Origin: Euglena gracilis
Lineage: Eukaryota; Euglenida; Euglenophyceae; Euglenales
Length of the DNA stretch: 64,000 bases
NCBI GenBank assembly: GCA_039621445.1
Contig: CP154954.1
Span: 71,080,150-71,144,149, forward strand
Reading direction: 5' to 3'
Position numbers and translations under genes: made by a program. The stretch's first letter is position 1, and every line of letters starts with the position of its first letter. The notes under the pieces were generated by a model that was given only the letters and a program-made list of their open reading frames with translations, did not search any database and had not been told where the DNA came from. Shown here piece by piece: positions 11,166 to 20,257 of the stretch.

Positions 11166-13329
11166 ATTGAAATTGCCTTGCTGACATCAACCTGCTTCCG
11201 TCACACCGTCGGCCAGCCGTGTGCTCCCCCTGAAACCGACCCCCCCCCGTCCAAACCGACCCCAGGATTTCCGCCAACCCAAAAGTCCTAAACCGACGTC
11301 GGTTTAAATGGGGGGGTTTGCTTGGCACATGTTACCCATATATGTCGTTCTCCCCCCAAGCTTATGGCAGCCCCACTCCAAATAATTTTTTGTGATTTTT
11401 TTTTGTGAGTACAGCACATATGGCATGGTGGAGCACCCCCTTGAGTGTGGGGTGCTAGGGGGGGGGGGGGTGCGGGGGGTATCTATCACATCAGGGGTAT
11501 TTTTTTTGAATTTTGGTTCTTGGGGCCCGGGGGCGGGAGGTGGGACATGCAGTTCGCAGAGGGGGCAGCACTTTTTCCCCCAGCTGGCCAGATGAAACCT
11601 CCTCCCGGGTCTTTGAGAAATCCACAACTCAGTGTTAATTGCTGCATTATTGATAATCATGATAATTATTGATAATTATTATTGATAATTATTGATAATT
11701 ATGGGTTATGCTCTCACTCTGGCTGACGGTGTTGTTCAAGACCCCCTCTCCTTCTCTTTGTGCGTTGTCTTCCGCCCCAGCCATCCCCGACCTCCCCTCC
11801 TGGCCCTGTGTCTGATGCGTTGCAATAAATCTAATACAACATTCGCACCAGGCTCGCAGCTTTTTTGTCCGATTTTCACGGGCTGGTCTCTGAATTTGCT
11901 CCCACCATGCTTTCACCAAACCACACCAGCCGAGCTCTTATTTTGCGATCTGGATTTTTTAAAGTTTCGGGGAGGAGTCCGCCGAACCGAGTTGGACCGA
12001 GTGGGTTTCTGCTCTATTTTTGGCACAAAGCGCCGACATTTTTTACCCAAAATCAACCCCCAGACCCTCCCCCAACTCTTCTGGAGAGGGTCGGTCCCTC
12101 TTGGGGGATCGAACCCAATCCCTGTTTGGGATGTTTGCCACTCTTTTCTCAACCTCCGCTGAGACACCACCCAAATGTTCACGACAAATTCTCCCGGAGA
12201 CCATCCCCCCAGGTTTGCTGGCACCCCGCTTGTGCAAAAATGCCCATTTTTGGCCATCTTTGGGATTCTTTGAACAAAATCAGCCAAAAATGCACTATAA
12301 ACCTCATTTCCACCTCGTCACGCAATTTTTCCAGTCGGGGGGACCCCCAGATCCCCCCCTCCCGGGAGCTAGTCCATTTTTGCCGGTGTCTAGCAAAATG
12401 GCCAGCCCTGGTCGGGGGTTGTGGGCGGCTTTGAACATTGAGTTGTTTTTGGCACCCGACCACCCCCAGTCGGTGGGCAAAGGGGGGATATATTGCAGCT
12501 TGACCATCTTCTTGTCTTTCACCATGCTTGCCCGCAAGTGGAACGGAGCTGCAGCCTCCTTCCCCCCCCCCCAGACGTGATGCCTGGATGTGTCACATCT
12601 CCCCCCCCCCGTGCGTCATTGCACCACCGCCCCTGCTCTGGCCCAAAGCTCCTCCTCAATCAGTGTTTTTTTGAGCAGTCTTTCCAAAGGATGACCAGAA
12701 GGTCACCGCATGGGAAAGTGGACGTGATGAGGGGAATTGCTTTCCACTCTCTGCCCTCCTCAACCTCTGACCCTCCTTGCACCTGACTTGGATTGGCTGG
12801 ACGTGGGCGATCTAGCCCGCAGCCAATCGTCATTATGGCACTGATGGATGCGCCCGAGGGTGACCTTCCTGGATTTGGCGAGCCCCTTTTTGCTGGGTCC
12901 GGTCAAAAACAAATTTGAATGGTCAAAAATGTTGGGGAATGGTGTTTTGAGGGGTTTTTTTTACAGAGTTTTTGGTGTTTCCACATATGTTTTTTTGAAA
13001 ACAGTGTTTGGTCTCTTCTCCAAACGGTGCCATTTTCTGCTGCTGCGCCGCCCACTCGACTCAACATTTCGCTTCTTTGACCCACATCTCCAAGTAACCA
13101 TCCATCTGGTGTGTCACTCGGCCTCCTCCCATTATTCCTCTTGTTTGGCAAAGTGTCTGTTGTGTGCCTTTCAAATATCTTCACGGCCCTATTGGCCCTC
13201 TCCGTGTGCCCCTCCATTTTTCTCCTGGTGTGGCCACCCCCCTCCCCTGCCTGGGGGGATGCGCCGAGGGTCAGTAGGCGGATGGGGGGGCAAATGCGGT
13301 GTTTGTTGCGTTTCTTTTGCCAATCTGTT
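11166..13329. other. Intergenic DNA without recognised genes
   Basis: I see an AT-rich GATAATTATT repeat at 11648-11702, C/G runs at 11458-11472 and 12566-12612, and an R1-like repeat. The open frame at 12848-13393 is long but has no family resemblance and no clear coding composition. Confidence 0.5.
12225..12445 (+). mobile_element. hAT-like family R1, partial copy
   Basis: This shares with 6175-6295 and 45870-45990 the order: GCCCATTTTTGGCCATTTTTG-like block, AACAAAATCAGCCAAAAATG, TTTCCACCTC, then a CCAGTCGGGGGGACCCC block and TCTAGCAAAATGGCCAG. The terminal TTAAG motifs are not recognisable, so it is truncated. Confidence 0.55.
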
Positions 13330-13447
13330 TCAGCATGCCAATTCTGGGACGTCAACCCCGTCTCCACCCCCCCGAGGGGAAACCCGGAATTGACCTCGTA
13401 GGGTCTTTATCTCCCTCCTCATTTTGGGGGAGATCCAACACTAACTC
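13330..13447 (+). repeat. Repeat T, flank of DIRS element D
   Basis: This block matches 46115-46227: both run from GGGACGYCAACCCCGT through CGAGGGGAA to a GATATCCAACAC-like end (GAGATCCAACAC here), and in both places a DIRS terminus begins within a few bases of that end. It is probably an older dispersed repeat that serves as a favoured insertion site. Confidence 0.5.
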
Positions 13448-13546
13448 GAATCCCGACCATTCGGGCTCCGCACTGCGAGGTGGTGAGGTCCCGCTTTCCT
13501 TGCCGGCTGTTCTGTTCTGGTGTGCTTGTGTGCGCGGGTGCGCTGT

Positions 13547-13623
13547 GCAGCTGTAGATGGAAATATGCATCTTTCAGGTCGATTTTTCCACAGAACCAAC
13601 CTTTTCTTAAATATGGGAAGATG
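13547..13623 (-). pseudogene. Element B reverse transcriptase fragment (distal part)
   Basis: This short minus-strand segment encodes the RT block IFPYLRKGW..GKIDLKDAYFHL, which includes the first catalytic aspartate region. It continues the RT frame that ends at 18301 on the other side of element A. The uninterrupted homologous sequence at 43120-43200 in D shows that the two halves are adjacent in the ancestral gene. Confidence 0.75.
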
Positions 13624-13770
13624 TACACCTCGGGCTCCGCACTTTGCCCTTGTGAGGCCATGCCTTGCTCGCCGGCGGTGTTGTTTGGATTGTTTGCTGC
13701 GTTGGGTTAGGAGTCCCTGCTTAGTGCCGCCTTTTTTCGCCGGAGTTGGCTGATTCTTAATTTGCCCTTC
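13624..13770 (+). repeat. Element A left inverted terminal repeat
   Basis: It begins ACACCTCGGGCTCCGC, passes through GCCATGCCTTGCTCGCCGGC and GTTGGGTTAGGAGTCC, and ends after CGCCGGAGTTGGCTGATTC and CCCTTCGACACC. The inner part pairs with 18136-18238. Confidence 0.8.
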
Positions 13771-13908
13771 GACACCCAGAAGAAAGGAACGTCAAATACC
13801 ATATCAATTGGAAGAAGAAGAAGTCAATCAATCAATTCAAAATATCCAGAAAGAGACGCTCGTTCAGAACCTCAAAACAGAAATTGTTGAAGTATCTGAA
13901 AGATTTCA

Positions 13909-16900
13909 ATGAAAGATGCAATTTCCAAGACGAACAGCGCTGGAGAACTTCAAGAGGGAGCAGCAGAAGCCGCAGCAGCTGGACAACCTGACGGCGCGGG
14001 TCGACTGTGGCGAACCGTGGCTGCCCCTTCCCCAAAAGAAATTTCCCCAAAAGATATTTTTACAACCCAAACCCCCCAAAGTGATGGCCACGGACCCTGG
14101 CAGACAGTGGTCAGAAGACCCCGCAAGGGGCAGAAGCAACAACCAGCAGGCCACTGCGGCCATCGGAACCAGGGCCATGGTGGCCAACTTTCCAAAACAC
14201 ATCATGTGTTCAAGCGGGGATATGGCAGCCAGAACCGCACAGGCCATAGAGGCAACAAAGGCCATGACGGCACAACCAGCCATGAAGGCATCTACACCAT
14301 CCAAAGTCGCTGGAACAAAGGCCAAGGTGGCCACCAGCACCAAGGCCCCACAGGACATGGCAGGGGCAGAAAAGGTCAGACGCACCATCCCCATCATTTC
14401 TCAATCACACCACCCCTCAGGGGTCAAGGGTGGCGACCCAAGAACCCCTCAAGATTTCAATTGGGCATGGCGACCCAGAAATCAATCAGGCCGTTGGGGC
14501 CTTTCAAGTTATCATCAAGGCCACTGGGGCCAGAAATATCAAGAAGATCAATTTCAACAAGATCACAAGGGGGGTCCATCACAGGCCCCCCAGAAGCTAA
14601 GGGGCAGCCCTGCAAGGGCTTTGTATTTAAACGGGCAGCCCCCTGCCCAGCCCCAGGAGGAACAGGAAGGGGGAGACTCCCCACCAGCATTTATTCCTGC
14701 TCAATCAACAAAGGGGGGACCCACAGTGGCCCCCCAATGGTATGGCTACCAACACCATCAACATCAAGAAGGCCAGATAGGCAAATCCGGGGCAGTAAGC
14801 CCTATGGTATGGAAACCAACAACAAGATCCTCCAGAGAGAGTGTGAGCAGAGAGGGAGAGAGTGCGTGCACATCCCCCAGAAACATTTTCTTTTTCCAAG
14901 GGCTCAAGCCCTAGGGGCTCTAGGGGCTGTGAAATGTCCAACACCCCCCACCCAGCCCCCAGAAAATCATCTAGTTGGGAAAATAAATTCCATGGAGGAA
15001 AAATGGGGAGACACCCCCCTGTACCAGAGACTTCAAAAAAGTCTCCAATGGTGGTCAAAACATGCCCCCCCAGCAACATGTCAATTGATCAAAAATGGAA
15101 GTCAACCCCCCTGGGTAAATCCCCCAAAATTGTCCACCCACCCAAAACCCAGAGCCAACTTGGACCTAAACCAGGCAGAAAAAAATCTTCTGGATTACGA
15201 AAAAACTGGGTCAGTGAAACGAGTTTGGGATTCAGAAACCCAGCATTTGATCCCATGGTTTTTAATTTTTATATCAAAGGGGGGAACAACCCAGTGGAGA
15301 ATGATCAGCGACTGCAGAGAACTGAATCAGCAGTTTCAGGTAAAACCTTTCAAGCTGGATCATATCCAGCACATTTTTCCAGTTTTGGAAAAAGGCCACT
15401 GGGCAGCAAAAATAGACCTGAAGGATGCCTATTTCCATATTCCATTAAGTCCAGGCCTAAGGCCATTTTTAAGGCATCAGGTGGGGGGGCAGACCTGGGA
15501 ATTTCAAAGAGGCTGCTTTGGGCTAAATGTAATGCCCCAAATTTTCATGTCAGTCATGAAAACTTTCGAAAAGCTGTGGAGAAAAAGGGGCATCCAGGTC
15601 TTTATTTACCTGGACGACATTTTGCTGGTGGCCCCCACCCAAAACACTTTACAAAATCACCTGAACACAGTCGTCAAAGATTTGCTGAATTCAGGGTTCA
15701 AAATCAATGTGAAAAAGTCCACCCTCCAGCCCACCCAAGTGGTAACCCATCTGGGTTTTCAACTAAACTTCCAGGAAGGAAAGTTGCAGGTGCCCCCCCA
15801 GAAAGCCAAAACCATAAAAAAGGAGCTAGGAAAAGTTGTGAAAAAAGATTACATGTCAGAAAGGCAGCTGGCTGCCATTTTGGGCCAAATAAGATGCAAC
15901 CTAATGGCCCTGCCCTTTTTAAGGGCTTTTACAGACACCCTGGCAAATTTTTTGGTGGCAAAGTCCACAGCTCCCTGGGACTCAAAACACCCCATTTCCC
16001 AGGAAATCAAGGCCCAATTAAGGGAAATAAAAATTCTGCTGGACACCTGGGGGGCAGACCCTTCCCTCAAAATGCAACCAGAGAGTTGCACTCAGACAGC
16101 AGCACCCATGCCTGGGGGGGGGGGGCTGGACATCAATACAGGAGAACTTGTTCAGGAATTTTGGAGAGAAGACTCCATTTTACACATAAATGTAAAGGAG
16201 CTGAGTGCAGCAATCAGCACTGTAAAAAGTTTGAGCAAACCTGGAGAAACTGTTTCTTTGTCAGTGGACAACCAGGTAATTTACTATTACTTAACAAAAG
16301 GAGGGGGCAGAAAGGACCCCTTCAACAAAATGCTAAGACCATTTTTCAAATGGTGCATGGAAAAACAAGTAAGCCTTCAAGTGAACTGGGTACCTTCAAA
16401 AGAATGCCTGGCAGACCCCATCAGCAGATGGGAAATGGACAGGGGGGATTACTCCTTAGACCCCCAACTTTTTCAATGGCTCAGACAGCAATTCAAAGAT
16501 TTCATAAATCTGAAAACAGATTTATTTGCCTCACCAGGCAACAAAAAACTGCCCCAATTTGTGGTCAGGTGGCCCCACTGGGAGGCCACAGCAGTAAATG
16601 CATTACAATGTCCACTGGACAACATGGGGGATCTTTATGCAAACCCCCCCTGGTCAATAATTCAACAATTTCTACCCAGGTTGAAAATGTTTCCCCAGAC
16701 CAAACTTTTGATGGTCACCCCCTACTGGGATTCAGCCACGTGGTGGCCCCAATTAATAAAAATGAAAGTTCCAGGGACCCCCTGCCTGAAAATCACCCCC
16801 TACAGGGGCATGTTCACCAACTGCAGGGGGGAACAAATGCCACCCCCCAGGTGGCCCCTGTTTTGCATGATTTGCTCAGGAAAATTTTGGAGGGGAAACA

Positions 16901-16950
16901 AATTCAGGTTAAGACCATTAACGATTTCCTGGGGAGAAACCCCATCCTAA
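13909..16950 (+). pseudogene. Element A Gag-RT-RNase H-methyltransferase-like polyprotein (1013 codons, frame-damaged)
   Basis: The start MKDA is conserved at the gag start of elements D (41720) and F (50557) and as MKDV in B. Residues 1-330 are a Gln/Gly/His-rich gag-like region with GHGG and GYGSQ motifs and DGHGPWQTVVRR. RT begins near residue 380: ISDCRELNQQF, KIDLKDAYFHI with the first aspartate, GCFGLNVMPQ, and VFIYLDDILLVA with the catalytic YLDD near residue 570. A connection region and RNase H follow (HINVKEL, SVDNQ). The distal domain with DLFASPGNKK and YANPPW resembles the methyltransferase-like region of DIRS elements. The first RNase H aspartate motif HSDSSTHAWGG lies in the -1 frame, and an adjacent G-run at 16115-16124 restores frame, so RNase H is probably damaged. 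A second frame (-1) is open from 14862 across the whole RT region. Confidence 0.8.
13916..14914 (+). other. Second open frame over element A gag
   Basis: This 332-codon frame overlaps the gag region in the +1 frame. Part of it (MATDPGRQWSEDPARGR) aligns with the equivalent alternative frames in B and F. It may simply reflect the A/C-rich, stop-poor composition of gag, or frame switching within the family: in B the GYGSHH-type gag motifs lie in the alternative frame after a frameshift. I do not claim it is translated. Confidence 0.35.
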
Positions 16951-17111
16951 AACGTTATCAGAGTGCTTTTGCACTTCTGTGGGTCATTTTGGAACACATG
17001 GGGGTGCCCCCCCCTGAAGCCACCACAGACCAAGTGGCTGACGCTTTAATTCAACTATTCCAATTTTCCAAGGCCCAAGCCCGTTATGCAAAACTTGTTT
17101 TTTTTGGGGGT

Positions 17112-17148
<37 letters not shown>

Positions 17149-17162
17149 GGGGGGGGGGGGGT

Positions 17163-17210
<48 letters not shown>

Positions 17211-17881
17211 TGTAGTTGTTTGGTGGGCTGAGATTCCACACCCTGTTAACCCCCTACAAGAGGCTTTGGAACCAGAACCTGGAAAAGTATGGGGCATTTT
17301 GGGATCCTCTCCCAATCCTCCTGGGGCTGGCAAAGGCGCCCATGCCCACTGATATTTGTACATTGCGTACACAACTTATCTTTTGCTCACGAATCCTCTG
17401 TTTATACAGATCTTCCGACCTGGCACAAGTCAAACGAACCACCAGTGTGTTGGGTAGGGCACCCTACATTAAAATTAAACGTAAAGGCCAAAAATTCCAC
17501 AAGTGGGAAAGAGTTGTGTCCATTCCCCAGTGCCCACAAATAAGCCCTTTTCATTTAATGATGGGTTATGTGGCTGCCACACGTTTATTCGTGAGACCCG
17601 GGGGCCCCCTCCTGATTTCATTAAAACCCCCCTTCAGAGCCATAAGTGCAGACACCATTGCCTCTATCACAAAAGCATTTTTGGCCATGCATGGGGTTAC
17701 CCCTGAGGCATTGGGACCCCACACCACCGGAGGGTCAGGGGTTGGTTTTCTGAAAAAATTTGGCCTTTCTGCCCAAGAAGGTTGTGAAATTGGCAATTGG
17801 AGGGGGGGGTGGAGGCTTTTGCAGCCCATTATCAAAAACTTGGTGCCCAAGGTTCCCTGGAAAATGCCCTGGCCCCCCTAA
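16790..17881 (+). pseudogene. Element A tyrosine recombinase, disrupted by poly-G
   Basis: The N-terminal half lies in the -1 frame relative to RT and overlaps its end: VAPVLHDLLRKILEG, KRYQSAFALLWVILEHMG, and ALIQLFQFSKAQARYA. It then runs into the poly-G tract at 17106-17208, which replaces the segment present in a homologous fragment as NAYSAMLLIPGFGG. The C-terminal half resumes at 17216 in another frame: LRFHTLLTPYKRLW, LYRSSDLAQVKRT (likely first catalytic arginine) and HTTGGSGVGF. The HxxR motif has glycine in place of the catalytic arginine. The recombinase would join the cDNA circle to target DNA. This copy is very unlikely to be active. Confidence 0.75.
17106..17208 (+). repeat. 103-bp poly-G tract with three T interruptions
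   Basis: 100 of 103 bases are G, with T at 17111, 17148 and 17162. It lies where a related recombinase fragment has a CCTGGGTTTGGTGGGC-like sequence, so it looks like expansion of a short G-run. True length may be misread because such tracts are hard to sequence. Confidence 0.85.
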
Positions 17882-17894
17882 TTTCAGTGCACAA

Positions 17895-18003
17895 TCTGGC
17901 CTCACAAGGGCAAAGTGCGGAGCCCGAGGTGTCTCGTACTCCCTCGAGGAAAACCGACAAGGGAGGAAGGGACACCGAGGGCGAAGCACAAAGACCTTGT
18001 GAG
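17895..18003 (+). repeat. Element A internal complementary region
   Basis: The left part is the reverse complement of the left tip of A (13625-13656), ending AGCCCGAGGTGT. The right part is the reverse complement of the right tip (18232-18299), beginning CGTACTCCCTCGAGG. The two abut with about two bases between them, which is the geometry used to template DIRS circles. Confidence 0.85.
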
Positions 18004-18099
18004 CCCGACCCCCCCCCACCCGTAAAAGAAAATTTGTGTTCAAAAGCCCTCGGTCAGAGAGTGGGGGCCAGGGGGGGGAGAGGGGGGGGACCCCCCCAA

Positions 18100-18300
18100 G
18101 GGGCAAGAAGTCACGTCGCCAAGTCGGAGCAGCATCGTCAGCCAACTCCGGCGAGGCGGCACTAAGCAGGGACTCCTAACCCAACGCAGCAAACAATCCA
18201 AACAACACCGCCGGCGAGCAAGGCATGGCCTCACAAGGTCTTTGTGCTTCGCCCTCGGTGTCCCTTCCTCCCTTGTCGGTTTTCCTCGAGGGAGTACGAT
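18100..18300 (+). repeat. Element A right inverted terminal repeat
   Basis: It contains CAGCCAACTCCGGCG, GGACTCCTAACCCAACGCAG and GCCGGCGAGCAAGGCATGG, the complement of the left terminal repeat. It ends with the GTCGGTTTTCCTCGAGGGAG tip and TACGA, abutting the RT gene of B. Confidence 0.8.
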
Positions 18301-19812
18301 TTCCCATGTGTTCCAATCTGAACTTCTGGGGGGTGAAATGGTGATTTAACTGTCGACAATCTGAAATTAGTCTCTCCTTTGTTTTTCCCCCTTCCTTTTT
18401 GGAAATGATAAAATAAGGGACCAAATGTTTTGCCTCCTCTGGGGTGATTTGCCTGGTTGCCCCTGCACATTCGTATTCCCTCAGAATTTTCTGGGCAGTC
18501 ATTATTTCTTGCGGAGTTTTGAAGGGCACTTTCAATGACATCTGAGGGGGTAGGGGAAGATCTGCCCTGACTCCTTCCGTTATTAAGTTTAATACCTCTG
18601 TGCTGGCTCCTGCCTTGACCCAATGGGGGATGCTGGCCTGCAGGGCCTTGTATGGGGGCACCCCTGGGTATAATGTGTCTGGGGATTCCACAGGCCCCAT
18701 CACTGGGGTCCTTTCCCCTGGCTGCCCCATCACTGAGGTCCATTCCCCTGGCTGCCCCATCACTGGGGTTGCCTCTGGCCCTGCCATAGGGCTGCTCAAA
18801 GACAGGCTTTCCCCCTGTTTTTGAAAGATGGGGGAAGGTCTGTTGTGGGGAGGTACATATAATGCTGGGGGGTGAGGGCTGATTACCTTCTGGGGGGGCC
18901 CTGGTGTAGCCAATCTTGGGCCTCCCCCCCCAAGGGCTGATATCTTGAATGTACTGGCCTCCAGTGGCCACCTGAATTTGCTTGAAATGGCCTCCATTGG
19001 CCTTGATATCTTGATTGTAATGGCCTCCATTGGCCTTCAGGGCCATCTGGCCTTCTTGGTCTCCATTGACCTTCTCTCCAGCACTTTTCTTGTGTCTTCT
19101 TTTTCCCTCTTGGTTCCCCAGATGAGCCACCATGGCTACATTTCCCTTTGGGTTTTGATGCCACCTGTCTTGGCTGTGGCTTGCTTCCCCTGGGGGGGAT
19201 GATTTTGAGGGTTCTGGGGGGATAATTGGACATACTTCTCCCCATTGGGGCCCCTTGCTGGGATTCTGGGTTCTGTGTCCTTGACAATGGGCACCATGCC
19301 CTGTTGAATGATGGCTGCCATAGCCTTGGGCCCCAGGCCCTGTAGATAGATGGCCGCCATGGCCATTTTGAGGAGGGTGTCCACCTTCCTGACTTGAACC
19401 CTTTGAATTTGTCATATTTCCCCTGCCATAGGGGTGGGGATGAGAAGGGGGATGGGTAGTCTGCCAGACCTGTTTTTCCCGCTCCTGACAATGTTTCCTT
19501 GATTGATGACTGTGATGGGTCCCCATGACCCAATGGGCCTTGCCCTGGATGGCTTCTCTGACGCTTTGCTCTGACCACAAGCGCCCAGGGTCCATGGCCG
19601 TCACAAAAGCTTTGTTGAAAACAGGAAATTTCTGACGAACTGGGGGGCGGAAGGGTTGCGACGGCCACGGACGGACGTGTTGGCCCTGCTCCATCAGGTA
19701 CTCCAGCGCCTGCAGTTCCTCGGTGTTTTCCAGCTTCGGCTGTCTGTCTTGAACGTCCTTGTGCTCCCACTTCCTCTTGACAGCTTGAAATTTTTTCCAA
19801 CACATCTTTCAT
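18301..19812 (-). pseudogene. Element B Gag and proximal RT, frame-damaged
   Basis: The gag start MKDV at 19812 matches the MKDA starts of A, D and F. DGHGPWALVVR is the conserved gag motif. Downstream motifs (QVWQTT, QGYGSHHSTGHGA, NGGHYNQDIKANGGHF) lie in a second frame, so a frameshift separates the two. A third frame contains the linker and RT start: YKALQASIPHWVKAGAS, EEAKHLVPYFIISKKEGGK, LISDCRQLNHHF and FRLEHMG. At LEHMG the gene is cut by the insertion of element A. Confidence 0.7.
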
Positions 19813-19912
19813 TGAATTCCGTTGAACACGTGTTTGATTTTTGAATGTCTTTGTCTTCCGTATTGACCGCACTCGTAGAGGTGATATTCTTTCTCCTTGA
19901 GGTCGAAGGGCA

Positions 19913-20046
19913 GAAATAGGAATCAGCCAACTCCGGCAACAAAAAGCAGTAAGAAGCACCCCCCGCGCACGCACAAACACACCGGAACAGAACAGCCGGC
20001 AAGGAAAGCAGGACCTCACCATCTCGCAGTGCGGAGCCCGAATGGT
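19913..20046 (-). repeat. Element B left inverted terminal repeat
   Basis: In minus orientation it starts GACCATTCGGGCTCCGCACT, includes TTTCCTTGCCGGCTGTTCTG and CTTCTTACTGC, and ends GCCGGAGTTGGCTGATTCC followed by CCCTTCGACC. This is the same layout as the terminal repeats of C and D. Confidence 0.75.
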
Positions 20047-20113
20047 CTTCTTACTGCTTTTTGTTGCCGGACTTGGCTGGTTCTGCCCTTCGACCAAAAG
20101 GAGAAATAATTTC
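20047..20113 (+). repeat. Element D left terminal repeat, second half
   Basis: It begins TTCTTACTGC and continues through TTGCCGGACTTGGCTGG and CCCTTCGACC. With 13455-13546 it reconstitutes one terminal repeat that matches the right end of D. It ends at the insertion point of element C. Confidence 0.7.
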
Positions 20114-20250
20114 GACCATTCGGGCTTCGCACACTCTGGGGGTGAGATCCTGCTTTGTGTGCCGGCTGTTTTGTTGTTTGTGTTCTTTTTGGCGGGGTGC
20201 TTCTTACTGCTTTTTGGTGCCGGAGTTGGCGGATATTAACGTCCTTCGAC
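20114..20250 (+). repeat. Element C left inverted terminal repeat
   Basis: It starts GACCATTCGGGCTTCGCACA, includes TTTGTGTGCCGGCTGTTTTG and GGGGTGCTTCTTACTGC, and ends GTGCCGGAGTTGGCGGAT followed by GTCCTTCGAC. Its complement lies at about 41465-41570. Confidence 0.8.
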
Positions 20251-20257
20251 AATCAGA

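Larger units (their letters stand above)
13624..18300 (+). mobile_element. DIRS retrotransposon A, complete-length copy
   Basis: A is 4.68 kb and sits inside the RT gene of B. Its left terminus ACACCTCGGGCTCCGCACTT reappears complemented at 17902-17932, and its right terminus (18232-18299) reappears complemented at 17934-18003. Together these form the internal complementary region typical of DIRS. Inverted terminal repeats of about 105 bp (13650-13755 against 18136-18238) share a CGCCGGAGTTGGCTGA core. Comparison of the B target with the uninterrupted homologue in D shows essentially no target-site duplication, as expected for recombinase-mediated integration. It encodes gag-RT-RNase H-methyltransferase-like and tyrosine recombinase regions. 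The recombinase is disrupted by a poly-G tract and frame changes. Confidence 0.85.
13547..20046 (-). mobile_element. DIRS retrotransposon B, 3'-truncated, split by element A
   Basis: B reads on the minus strand from its left terminus at 20046 (GACCATTCGGGCTCCGCACT in that orientation) through a terminal repeat, gag and the start of RT to 18301. It is interrupted by element A (13624-18300) and resumes at 13623-13547 with RT residues IFPYLRKGW and KIDLKDAYFHLQLHS. It then stops abruptly against the split left terminal repeat of D. RNase H, recombinase, internal complementary region and right terminus are all missing. Own length is about 1.8 kb. Confidence 0.75.

Noticed and set aside
12848-13393. 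A 181-codon open frame with a GTGTGTC string near 13107 as a host exon
   Set aside because: No family resemblance, no clear acceptor and unbalanced composition. The donor motif alone is not enough.
13455-13546. Interpretation as the right terminus of element B
   Set aside because: The tip is of the left type (GGGCTCCGCACTGCGAG) in plus orientation and joins seamlessly with 20047-20113, so it belongs to D.
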